Notes: generated by a model not told the origin, from the letters alone. DNA of 64,000 nucleotides from Oscillospiraceae bacterium (GCA_020054675.1 JAIHAL010000007.1:1-64000); one strand, 5' to 3'. Shown: positions 44,474 through 53,823, numbered from the stretch's first letter. Translations and numbers: made by a program.

Positions 44474-45289
44474 ATGGTCTTTGAAAGCTATATTCTTCCC
44501 GTGCTGATATTTGCGGGGGCGGGACTTATTGCGGGAGCTTTGCTTTATGCCGCTTCAAAAATTTTTGCCGTAAAGGCAGATGAAAAACTTGAAGCAGTAA
44601 ACGAGGCACTTCCGGGGATAAACTGCGGAGCATGCGGATACTCCGGCTGCGGAGATTACGCAAATGCCATAATTGACGGAGCTCCGACAAATCTATGCAA
44701 GGCAGGCGGCACTGCTGTTGCCGAAAAGCTTGCAGAAATCCTTGGCGTTGAAGCCGCCGAGGTTGACCAGCTTGTGGCGGTCGTACACTGCAACGGCGAC
44801 TGCAATGCAACATCGCCTAAATACACTTTTGACGGAGTTTCCTCATGTGCCGCCGCAAAGCGCTTTTACGGCGGAAGCGAATCCTGCGCCTATGGCTGTC
44901 TTGGATTCGGCGACTGCGCCTCCGTTTGCCCAAACGGAGCAATTTCCATAAAGGACGGGCTTGCAAAGGTGGATAAATCCCTTTGTGTCGGATGCGGGCT
45001 TTGTGAAAAAGCCTGCCCAAAGAAAATAATCACAATGAAGAGCATAAAAAAATTCGTGGATGTTGCCTGCTCCTCAACTTCGGTAGGCAAAACCACAAAA
45101 GAAATCTGCAAAGTCGGCTGCATAGCCTGCAAAATATGCGAGCGCAAGTGTCCGGAAGGCGCTATAAAGGTAAACAACAACCTTGCGCAGATTGATTATT
45201 CCAAATGCACAAGCTGCGGAATCTGTGCACAGTCCTGTCCGACGCATGCGATTGTAGATTGCAGGAATTCTTTAGAGGTTAGAAATTAG
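44474..45289 (+). CDS. rnfB: Electron transport complex subunit RnfB
   Basis: The 271-residue ferredoxin-like subunit has an N-terminal helix (about 6-28), the CGACGYSGCGDYANAI cluster motif (about 52-67), and two 4Fe-4S ferredoxin pairs: CLGFGDCASVCP with CVGCGLCEKACP, and CIACKICERKCP with CTSCGICAQSCP. It receives electrons from ferredoxin. It starts at the ATG behind AAAGGAAAA. As in rnfC, its last residues LEVRN and the stop codon come from a heptad module (45270-45304). Confidence 0.95.
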   Translation: MVFESYILPVLIFAGAGLIAGALLYAASKIFAVKADEKLEAVNEALPGINCGACGYSGCGDYANAIIDGAPTNLCKAGGTAVAEKLAEILGVEAAEVDQLVAVVHCNGDCNATSPKYTFDGVSSCAAAKRFYGGSESCAYGCLGFGDCASVCPNGAISIKDGLAKVDKSLCVGCGLCEKACPKKIITMKSIKKFVDVACSSTSVGKTTKEICKVGCIACKICERKCPEGAIKVNNNLAQIDYSKCTSCGICAQSCPTHAIVDCRNSLEVRN

Positions 45290-45949
45290 AGATTAGAAGT
45301 TAGAGTTGGATTTTTTTACATTAAAGGTCTTATTTTGATTTGTTATCTACTAATAACTAATTACTATTTTCTAATAACTATGAGGGGGACTCTGGCCCTT
45401 TTAGTAGTTAGTTGTTAGAAGTTAGACGTTAGTTTTTGTAATTTTACTTTTTAAGTGGGGTGGACTCCGTCCCCCCTTCTTATCTTTTTAAATATATTTA
45501 TGTTTTTAAATCCCCCCTGCCTACTTTTCTTCACCAGCGAAGAAAAGTAGGCAAAACGGCAACGGACGCCACGCTATCGCTTGCGTCCTGCTCGGCGGCT
45601 AACGGCTGCAAAAATATGACCTGCTTTTCGCCTTGGTGCTCGCTACTCCAATTTTACTACGAAAAGCAGGTCTTTTTCTATTGTATGCCTTAATAACTTT
45701 CCCAGCCGAAAATCTTTTCTTATTAAGGCGGGGGACTTTTTCTAACTTCTAACCTCTAATTTCTAACTTCTAAACGTCTCCGGACAAAAAGTCACCGGGG
45801 GAATAAGCAAATTGATTATTTTTATAAATGCCAAGCGGGGGCAGAGCCCCCGCTGAAAAAGTAAAATCATAACAACTAACAACTAATAACTATAAACTAA
45901 CTACCAAGAAGGTACCTACCCATTCCAAAATAAAATAGACAACAAAAAA
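45270..45949 (+). repeat. Mosaic intergenic hairpin element, longest copy
   Basis: Five-heptad modules lie at 45270-45304, 45349-45383, 45399-45433, 45741-45775 and 45875-45909. The first two are opposite in orientation and 44 nt apart. Between them and after them come a GC-rich hairpin near 45455-45480, a covarying hairpin 45519-45552 (GCCTACTTTTCTTC and GAAGAAAAGTAGGC), a hairpin 45560-45583 (GGACGC and GCGTCC), the 55-bp palindrome 45618-45672, a CCTTAATAA and TTATTAAGG hairpin 45687-45727, an isolated half of the other hairpin type (45779-45800) and a GC hairpin 45834-45854. The element fills the space between rnfB and the yebC terminator. No gene is seen. Confidence 0.88.
45618..45672 (+). 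repeat. 55-bp imperfect palindrome, copy 4
   Basis: The arms GACCTGCTTTTCG and CGAAAAGCAGGTC are identical to copy 3. The core has two substitutions (GCTCGCTACTCC). Confidence 0.9.
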
Positions 45950-45990
45950 TCCGCCCCAGCAGGATATGAAAAAATCCTGCTGGGGCGGTT
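45950..45990. terminator. Intrinsic terminator after yebC
   Basis: CCGCCCCAGCAGGAT and ATCCTGCTGGGGCGG form a 15-bp perfect stem, with a T-rich run on the minus-strand side. It ends the rplU-to-yebC gene run. Confidence 0.92.
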
Positions 45991-45993
45991 AAA

Positions 45994-46731
45994 TTATTCT
46001 TCATCCTCCGGCATTTCCCAGTTGTGCCAAACATTCTGTACATCATCGTTGTCTTCAAGATGTTCAAGGAGCAGCCTCATTTTTTTAATTGCATCCTCAT
46101 CCGTAAGAGTGGTGTATGTAGCAGGCACCTGCTCAGCTTCAGCGGAAACAATCTTATATCCCTTTGCTTCAAGCCCTTCCCTTACGGTTCTCAAATCCGA
46201 TGGCTCGCAGACTATTTCAACCGCATCCTCGTCAATATTGAAGTCTGACGCTCCAAGGTCAAAGCAGTCCTCCATGACTTTATCCTCGTCAAGTCCGGTG
46301 TTTTCAAGGATAATTATCCCTTTTTCGGAGAACATAAATGACACGCAGCCTGTTGTGCCAAGATTTCCGCCAAATTTGTCAAAATAATGCCTTACATCGG
46401 CGGCAGTCCTGTTTTTGTTGTCGGTAAGACATTCCACAATGACCGCAACTCCGCTCGGACCGTAACCCTCGTACACGATGGTTTCGTAATTGTTTTTATC
46501 CCCTTCGCCGGATGCCTTTTTAATTATCCTTTCAATATTTTCATTCGGCACGTTGTTTGATTTTGCCTTTGCAATAAGGTCACGCAGTTTTCCGTTTACA
46601 TTCGGGTCTGCTCCGCCCTCTTTTACGCAAACTGTGATTTCACGTCCTATTTTCGTAAAAATTTTTGCCTTTGCGGCATCGGTCGCTTCCTTTTTGCGCT
46701 TAATATTGTTCCATTTTGAATGACCTGACAT
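45994..46731 (-). CDS. YebC/PmpR-family regulatory protein
   Basis: The 245-residue protein begins MSGHSKWNNIKRKKEATDAAKAKIFTKIG (positions 1-29), the universal start of the family, and contains YEGYGPSGVAVIVECLTDNKNRTAADVRH. YebC1-type proteins were first described as transcription factors; more recent work links the family to resolving ribosome stalling at proline-rich stretches. It lies after mrnC in the same direction. Confidence 0.95.
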   Translation of the reverse strand: MSGHSKWNNIKRKKEATDAAKAKIFTKIGREITVCVKEGGADPNVNGKLRDLIAKAKSNNVPNENIERIIKKASGEGDKNNYETIVYEGYGPSGVAVIVECLTDNKNRTAADVRHYFDKFGGNLGTTGCVSFMFSEKGIIILENTGLDEDKVMEDCFDLGASDFNIDEDAVEIVCEPSDLRTVREGLEAKGYKIVSAEAEQVPATYTTLTDEDAIKKMRLLLEHLEDNDDVQNVWHNWEMPEDEE

Positions 46732-46747
46732 CGTATCGCCCTTTCAT

Positions 46748-48437
<1,690 letters not shown>

Positions 48438-48571
48438 TTATTTTCTCCAAAAACATTTATTTTAATTTAAAAAACAAAATCCCGAATAAGGGATGGGCAA
48501 AAGCCCTTCCTTAAAAAGGAGAGCACAATCCCCACACCCCTTAAACGGGATTAAAAATTCCAAAACGGAAA

Positions 48572-48853
48572 TTAAGCCTCCGCGTAAACGGAAACTTTCT
48601 TGCGGTCGCGGCCAAGTCTTTCAAACTTAACCTTTCCGGAAACAAGCGCAAAAAGCGTGTCATCGGAACCGCGTCCAACGTTTTCACCGGGATGAATATG
48701 AGTTCCCCTCTGGCGCACAAGAATGTTGCCGGCAAGAACATATTCTCCGTCGGCTCTCTTAACGCCAAGTCTTTTGGACTCGGAATCACGTCCGTTCTTT
48801 GTAGAACCTACTCCCTTTTTATGAGCAAAAAACTGCATTGATATTCTTAACAT
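48572..48853 (-). CDS. rpmA: 50S ribosomal protein L27, cleavable precursor
   Basis: The protein has 93 residues and begins [20 protein letters not shown]. In Firmicutes L27 is made with an N-terminal extension that is removed after FF by the cysteine protease Prp; here the cut would fall after MLRISMQFF. That protease is encoded immediately upstream. The start at 48853 therefore stands despite the internal Met. Confidence 0.97.
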   Translation of the reverse strand: MLRISMQFFAHKKGVGSTKNGRDSESKRLGVKRADGEYVLAGNILVRQRGTHIHPGENVGRGSDDTLFALVSGKVKFERLGRDRKKVSVYAEA

Positions 48854-48855
48854 AA

Positions 48856-49176
48856 TTACACCTCCGAAATTATAACTTTAATCGTCCCTTTAAAATCGTC
48901 CGAAAGCAGTTCCAAATGGAGCAAAAGCCCTTCAATTACCTTGGAAGCCGCATCCGCACCATCCAAAGGGTCAAGGTTTAACCTTATCCCGTCGCCCTCC
49001 ACCTCAACATTTGCCTTGGATTTAAAACATTCGGTAATAAGGTTTGCCGAAAGCTGAACCGCGGAAGAAACGCTTGCGCAGACTATATCTTCGCCCTTGT
49101 CGGCATAGCCCGCGTGGCCTCTTACAAAAAAACCCCGCATTTTTCCGTCTTTTTTAAAAAATTCAGCCGTAATCAT
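48856..49176 (-). CDS. prp: Ribosomal-processing cysteine protease Prp
   Basis: The 106-residue protease has the catalytic His in [21 protein letters not shown] (about 19-39) and the catalytic Cys in the same block. It cleaves the L27 precursor, which is encoded 2 nt downstream, before L27 joins the ribosome. It lies between rplU and rpmA, its standard location in Firmicutes. Confidence 0.95.
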   Translation of the reverse strand: MITAEFFKKDGKMRGFFVRGHAGYADKGEDIVCASVSSAVQLSANLITECFKSKANVEVEGDGIRLNLDPLDGADAASKVIEGLLLHLELLSDDFKGTIKVIISEV

Positions 49177-49177
49177 A

Positions 49178-49489
49178 TTATGCCTTGATAGCTTCTATTC
49201 TTACCTGTGTATAGGGCTGTCTGTGTCCCTGCTTTGTCTTTTCGTTTTTCTTGGCTTTGTATGTGAAAACAGTAATTTTCTTTGCCTTGCCGTTTTTGAG
49301 AACCTTTGCCTCAACCTTAGCTCCCTTTACATAAGGCGCTCCGACTGAAATCTTGCCTTCTCCGCCGACAACCACAACCTTGTCAAAAGTCACGGTAGAA
49401 TCAACGTCAGCGCCAAGCTTTTCAACAAAAACAACGTCGCCTTCCTTAACCTGATACTGTTTTCCGCCTGTTTCAATAACTGCGTACAT
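49178..49489 (-). CDS. rplU: 50S ribosomal protein L21
   Basis: The 103-residue protein begins [20 protein letters not shown] and ends with the conserved [16 protein letters not shown] segment. First gene of rplU-prp-rpmA, with a structured leader and good promoter upstream. Confidence 0.97.
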   Translation of the reverse strand: MYAVIETGGKQYQVKEGDVVFVEKLGADVDSTVTFDKVVVVGGEGKISVGAPYVKGAKVEAKVLKNGKAKKITVFTYKAKKNEKTKQGHRQPYTQVRIEAIKA

Positions 49490-49499
49490 AATGGCACCT

Positions 49500-49570
49500 G
49501 CCTTTTACATAAAAACTCGCTGCTGTCCGGCGGGCAAAAAATGCCGCTTCAAAAAAAGCCGACAGTATGC
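49500..49570 (-). ncRNA. rplU: Structured rplU leader, probable L21 autoregulatory leader
   Basis: On the minus strand CTGTCGGC pairs with GCCGGACAG, with one bulged base, enclosing an inner hairpin GCGGCA and TGCCCGC around a T-rich loop. It lies between the rplU promoter and start codon, where an L21-binding leader is known in Firmicutes. I infer the identity from position and structure, not from a consensus match. Confidence 0.5.
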
Positions 49571-49579
49571 GGCTTAATT

Positions 49580-49608
49580 ATTTTACCATACAAATCATAC
49601 TATGTCAA
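49580..49608 (-). promoter_or_regulatory. Sigma-A promoter of rplU-prp-rpmA
   Basis: On the minus strand TTGACA (49603-49608) and TAAAAT (49580-49585) are 17 bp apart, giving a leader of about 85 nt. Confidence 0.8.
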
Positions 49609-49624
49609 CCGAAATTTTAAAATT

Positions 49625-49979
49625 TCATTCTAATTCTCGCTGATATTTTTTAGGCAATGAAGAAACAAGGGTTTTGTATGAATTATCCAGCATTTGTCTT
49701 ACTGTTTCATCATCAACATTGCCTTCAAGATAAAGCGATACCCAATGGGTTTTATTTGCATAATACCCCGGCACGATATCTTTATACTGTTTTTTTTAAA
49801 AAATCCCCATACAGCGGCTCAATTTTCATGGTTATTATAGGTTTTCCATACTTGTCGCCTCCAACGTAAGCAAACATCTTGTCAAAAATCCTGTACCTGA
49901 AACATCCCCACTCTTCTTTAAAATCTTTTTCTACGCCTTTTTTAGAAAGAAGATATCCGTCAATCCATTCGTACTTCAC
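49625..49979 (-). pseudogene. MmcQ/YjbR-family protein interrupted by a +1 shift at an A8 run
   Basis: The 5' part starts at GTG 49979 (behind GAGGG) with KYEWIDGYLLSKKGVEKDF and reads to PLYGDFLKK, then stops at TAA soon after. In the next frame the missing C-terminal half follows at once: KQYKDIVPGYYANKTHWV, then LYLEGNVDDETVRQMLDNSY, ending near 49625. The junction is a T6-A8 run (about 49792-49805); with seven A instead of eight the two halves join in frame as a full MmcQ/YjbR (CyaY-fold DNA-binding) protein of about 117 residues. It may be a sequencing error, a mutation, or slippage. Last gene of the ABC-C39 transcript. Confidence 0.8.
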
Positions 49980-49990
49980 AGCAAATCCCT

Positions 49991-50833
49991 CTATTTTCTT
50001 TTTATTATTACCCCTTGTCTTCCAAACTGGTCCCAGCGCTTTAAAAATACTTCCTTTTCGTACTTTTGAATATCTTTTTTCCCATCGCAATCGGAAAAAT
50101 AATAATAAATTTCGTCATAGCCGCAAAGCACAAGGGCATGGGAATTGCTTGGCCATTTGAATTTTTCCCCGCTTTTCAAAAGCCATTCATTGCCGTCTGA
50201 ATATTTAAACGGCTGCATTTCCCTTGACGCCCAAACCTCTATGGGAATTCCGTTGTCAAGCAAAATTTCAAGGGTTTTTTGGTCGGCATTTGCAACATTT
50301 ACCGCATAACAGGCACTACCCTGCGACCTGAAAAATGCGTTGAGCGAATTCACAATTACCGGAGCATAACACCCAAGGCCCTTCCCTTTCGGGTTGCCTA
50401 TAAAAACGCTGTTTGGGTCCGGCCCGAACCTGTTTCCCGAAGCGTCAACATAAAATTCCGCGCTTTTGGGCAAAAAATTCTCCTCTAAATATACTTTGTC
50501 CGCATTGTAGCCTATATAATTCAGCAAAACCGCCGCAGAAGTTATTTCGCATCCGGTTGGTAGTTCCGGATACTGATTTATTATGGGCACATTTACCATA
50601 GTCTTGCCACCTGAAATTTCAGGAAGTGAATATCCGCGTTTAAGCTCGTTTATGTCATATTTTTTTAAAAACGCATTTTCGCCGTTTTTAAAGCTTTCCA
50701 TTTGCGCCTCAACGGAATTTATTCGCGCATTTGCAATTTTATAATCCCTTTGCGCATCCCATGCCGCAAGCAGAAACATAAGGCTTGCGGCAAAGGCAAA
50801 TCCAAGCACAACCGTAATCCTTTCGTTTACCAT
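49991..50833 (-). CDS. C39-like cysteine peptidase, membrane-anchored
   Basis: The 280-residue protein has an N-terminal transmembrane segment (about 7-25), a short helical linker, and a papain-like C39 domain. The catalytic Cys lies in ELPTGCEITSAAVLLNYIGY (about 89-108) and the His in SNSHALVLCGYDEIYYYFSD (about 224-243), with a following Asp. Stand-alone extracellular C39-like peptidases of this type occur in Firmicutes with unknown targets. It is 25 nt downstream of the ABC-2 permease; a role in processing an exported peptide is possible, but no leader-peptide gene is visible. Confidence 0.85.
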   Translation of the reverse strand: MVNERITVVLGFAFAASLMFLLAAWDAQRDYKIANARINSVEAQMESFKNGENAFLKKYDINELKRGYSLPEISGGKTMVNVPIINQYPELPTGCEITSAAVLLNYIGYNADKVYLEENFLPKSAEFYVDASGNRFGPDPNSVFIGNPKGKGLGCYAPVIVNSLNAFFRSQGSACYAVNVANADQKTLEILLDNGIPIEVWASREMQPFKYSDGNEWLLKSGEKFKWPSNSHALVLCGYDEIYYYFSDCDGKKDIQKYEKEVFLKRWDQFGRQGVIIKRK

Positions 50834-50858
50834 TGTCGTTCCCGCCGTCTTTTAAAAA

Positions 50859-51659
50859 TCACACCGCCAAATCCTTTTTGCAGAAAACCAAAATTCCTGC
50901 AGAATAAAAAACAACCGCAAATGCCAAAAGCACCGCAAACGAAAGAGCGGCCCCCTCGCCGGAAACCATTTTTTGCGGATTAAAAAGCGAAAAAATCGTG
51001 AAGTATTTAAATCCCTCAAGTTTTTCTCCCGCGTCGGAAAGCATCTTTATTATGTAAAATCCCACAGGAATTCCTGCTCCAAAAAGCAAGGAATTTTTAG
51101 TGTCATTAAAAACACAAGAGGAAAAAAATGAAATCCCTCCGATTGCAAACTGCAAAAGCAATGCCCCGACATTCAGCCTTAAAAACGCATTTAAATCAAG
51201 CTCACCGGGAAACATTTTTTCCGACGCTAAAAATCCCGCCGCAAAAACTATTATATAAATCCCCGTCGTGCTTAAAATCAAAAACAGCGCTTGTGTCAGA
51301 ACAATTTTCACTCTTTTGTTGGGAGTGGACAGCAAATAAGCAATGCTCCCCCTGTCAACCAGCCTTGCAATAAGCCTGTTTGCGGTTATTATTCCGTAAA
51401 TCATCGGAAAAACCACTGCAATGAAGCCATAGTAATAAGATGACAAAAATCCGGCAAATGAAGAATCGGCATCCTTGAACCCAAAGGCAAGCATCATTTC
51501 CTTCGGCAGAGTTTCCATAAGCTTGTCCATGTTTTCCTTGGTTTTCGGGTCATACATTCCGGCAATTATTAAAAAATACATAAGCATTACGCAAATAAAT
51601 ACAAGCAGTATTTTATATCCGGACAAAAAAGTTCTTTTAAAGAGTGTTCCGTTAAACAT
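50859..51659 (-). CDS. ABC-2-type permease
   Basis: The 266-residue membrane protein has six transmembrane segments (about 12-32, 58-82, 108-138, 142-172, 185-205, 235-258), with an early extracellular loop containing MMLAFGF. It pairs with the ATPase gene 20 nt upstream. The substrate is unknown; relatives export antibiotics, bacteriocins or sodium. Confidence 0.85.
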   Translation of the reverse strand: MFNGTLFKRTFLSGYKILLVFICVMLMYFLIIAGMYDPKTKENMDKLMETLPKEMMLAFGFKDADSSFAGFLSSYYYGFIAVVFPMIYGIITANRLIARLVDRGSIAYLLSTPNKRVKIVLTQALFLILSTTGIYIIVFAAGFLASEKMFPGELDLNAFLRLNVGALLLQFAIGGISFFSSCVFNDTKNSLLFGAGIPVGFYIIKMLSDAGEKLEGFKYFTIFSLFNPQKMVSGEGAALSFAVLLAFAVVFYSAGILVFCKKDLAV

Positions 51660-51679
51660 GCTCCACCTCCGCCGAAATT

Positions 51680-52588
51680 TTAAAGCGTCCTTAAAGGCTT
51701 GCCGCCTTTGTCCGAACCGTAATAGCTCATGAACACATCTTCAAGCCCCGCCTGAACAGACTCAATTGAAGATATTTTATATTTTGACATGGCCCAGATA
51801 AACGGAGTCATATCCCCGCTTACCGCAACTGCAACTATATTTTTGTTTACAGATACCACTTCAACCGGCTCTTTTGAAAAAAGCTTTGCCGCATCCTCGG
51901 TTTCAAAAATCACATTATAGTACTTTGTCCTTGAAGCCTTTATCTTTTCCACATCTTCAACCGCGCAAAGCCTGCCGTTTTTTATAATTCCAATCCTGCC
52001 GCAGGTCTTTTCTATTTCTTCAAATATATGCGATGACATGAATATTGTTTTCCCGCGCTCTTTTTCGGATAAAATCAATTCCACAAAACGGTTTTGCATA
52101 AGCGGGTCAAGTCCCGATGTAGGCTCGTCAAGCAGGAGCACCTCAGGGTCGTGCATAAAAGCGCAGACAATTCCAAGCTTTTGCTTTGTGCCCTTTGACA
52201 TTTTTTTAATCCTGCCCTTTGGGTCAAGTTCAAAGGCTTCAAGCAGCTCAATAGTCTTTTTAAAGCTTTTCATCCCGCGCATTCCGGCCATGAATTTAAT
52301 AAACTGCGTTCCGGTCATTTCATCCATAAATGAAATTTCCCCCGGAAGATAGCCTAAACTCTTTTGTATCTCGGCGCTTTGGCGGCGGCAGTCAAGCCCG
52401 TTTATGGAGCATTTCCCTCCATCCGGAGAAATAAAGCCCATCAGCAGCCTGATAGTTGTAGTCTTACCCGCCCCGTTAGGCCCAAGGAAACCAAAAACCT
52501 CGCCTTTTTCCACTTCAAGGGAAAGTTCGAAAACGCCCTTCCCCTCGCCGTATGATTTCGTAAGTCTGTTAATTTCTATAATTCCCAA
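51680..52588 (-). CDS. ABC transporter ATP-binding protein, CcmA/DrrA type
   Basis: The protein has 302 residues from a TTG start at 52588, a codon before GIIEINRLTKSYG. Walker A GPNGAGKTTTIR, Q-loop, signature SKGTKQKLGIVCAF and Walker B LLLDEPTSGLDP are present, followed by an about 80-residue C-terminal domain. The codon choice is the weakest part: no ATG lies near, and the open frame runs further upstream into the neighbouring divergent promoter. It powers the ABC-2 permease encoded next. Confidence 0.85.
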   Translation of the reverse strand: MGIIEINRLTKSYGEGKGVFELSLEVEKGEVFGFLGPNGAGKTTTIRLLMGFISPDGGKCSINGLDCRRQSAEIQKSLGYLPGEISFMDEMTGTQFIKFMAGMRGMKSFKKTIELLEAFELDPKGRIKKMSKGTKQKLGIVCAFMHDPEVLLLDEPTSGLDPLMQNRFVELILSEKERGKTIFMSSHIFEEIEKTCGRIGIIKNGRLCAVEDVEKIKASRTKYYNVIFETEDAAKLFSKEPVEVVSVNKNIVAVAVSGDMTPFIWAMSKYKISSIESVQAGLEDVFMSYYGSDKGGKPLRTL

Positions 52589-52606
52589 AGCGCTTCCCGC
52601 CTTATC

Positions 52607-52635
52607 TTTAAAATTAAATTTAAATGTGATATAAT
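52607..52635 (+). promoter_or_regulatory. Extended -10 promoter of the SLC13-like gene
   Basis: TGATATAAT (TATAAT at 52630-52635) is an extended -10 element, with TTTAAA 17 bp upstream (52607-52612). It lies 38 nt before the start codon. Confidence 0.6.
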
Positions 52636-52673
52636 AATTATCGTTTGAATCAACAAAAGAAAGAGCTGTTATT

Positions 52674-53780
52674 ATGGATAAAATAAAAACTTTTGTAAAA
52701 TCCGAAACCGTTCTGGTCATTTCAGCTATTGCCGCCATAGGGACAATGCCATTTTCCCCGCCATCGCCAAAATACTTTTCGTACATAGATTTCAGAGTAC
52801 TTTGCCTTTTGTTCTGCCTTATGGCGGTGGTAAAGGGATTTCAAAAAATCGGGATTTTTGAGGTGGTTTCGCAAAAATTTGTAAGCGGAGCATCCAATAC
52901 AAGAGGGCTTTGTCTTTCGCTCATACTGCTTTGCTTTTTTTCGTCAATGCTGATAACAAACGATGTTGCCCTTATAACCTTTGTTCCGTTTTCAATCCTT
53001 GTGCTTGAACTTACCGGACAAACGGAGCATCTCATAACCGTAACGGCGCTGCAAACCATTGCCGCAAACCTCGGAAGCATGCTTACCCCTGTGGGGAATC
53101 CCCAAAACCTTTATCTTTACACCTTTTACAGCATGGGGATTCCGGAATTTATGAAAATCACGCTTCCCATATCAGCCGTATCGCTTATACTTATAATTAT
53201 ATCAGCACTTTTCATCCGTGGCAACAACATCAATGTCGAATTTAAGGAGAAAATGAAAATTTCCTCAAAAAAGCGTCTTTTTCTCTCCATTTTTCTCTTT
53301 GCAATGTGCCTGCTTTCGGTATTCCATATTTTAAATCATTTTATCCTGCTTGCAATAGTCATTGCGGGGATTTTCATTTCGGACAAAAAGATTTTTAAGG
53401 AACTTGATTATGGGCTTCTTGCCACATTTGTCTGCTTTTTTATTTTTGTGGGGAATTTAAGTCAAATCTCAGCGGTAAAATCAGCATTATCCTCGCTGAT
53501 TTCCGGCAATGAGCTTATATGGAGCATTATCCTCAGCCAATTTATAAGCAATGTTCCCGCCGCAGTTTTATTGTCAGGCTTCACCTCAAACGGCAAGGCT
53601 TTGCTGCTCGGCACAAACATAGGCGGCCTTGGAAGTCTTGTCGCCTCGCTTGCAAGCCTCATCTCCTACAAGCTTTACATAAAGGAGCCATCGGCCAAAC
53701 CAGGGAAATATCTGCTTATCTTCACTGTACTGAACATTTTAATACTTCTTCCTCTTACAATAATTGCTTTAATGCTTTAA
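52674..53780 (+). CDS. SLC13/ArsB-NhaD-superfamily permease
   Basis: The 368-residue protein has about ten transmembrane segments. The segments LLITNDVALITFVPFSIL (about 99-116) and TIAANLGSMLTPVGNPQNLYLY (about 143-164) match the ion-transporter superfamily's repeated hairpin motifs, with TPxGNPQN as the anion or carboxylate binding loop. A second copy of the pattern (LSQFISNVPAAVLLSGFT, GTNIGGLGSL) follows near 290. The substrate may be arsenite, citrate or dicarboxylate; sequence does not decide. Confidence 0.85.
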   Translation: MDKIKTFVKSETVLVISAIAAIGTMPFSPPSPKYFSYIDFRVLCLLFCLMAVVKGFQKIGIFEVVSQKFVSGASNTRGLCLSLILLCFFSSMLITNDVALITFVPFSILVLELTGQTEHLITVTALQTIAANLGSMLTPVGNPQNLYLYTFYSMGIPEFMKITLPISAVSLILIIISALFIRGNNINVEFKEKMKISSKKRLFLSIFLFAMCLLSVFHILNHFILLAIVIAGIFISDKKIFKELDYGLLATFVCFFIFVGNLSQISAVKSALSSLISGNELIWSIILSQFISNVPAAVLLSGFTSNGKALLLGTNIGGLGSLVASLASLISYKLYIKEPSAKPGKYLLIFTVLNILILLPLTIIALML

Positions 53781-53817
53781 AAATTGCCCGCCGGAATTCC
53801 CGGCGGGCAATTTTTAT
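53779..53817. terminator. Bidirectional intrinsic terminator
   Basis: AAATTGCCCGCCGGAATT and CCGGCGGGCAATTTTT form a strong stem between convergent genes. Confidence 0.92.
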
Positions 53818-53823
53818 TTATTT

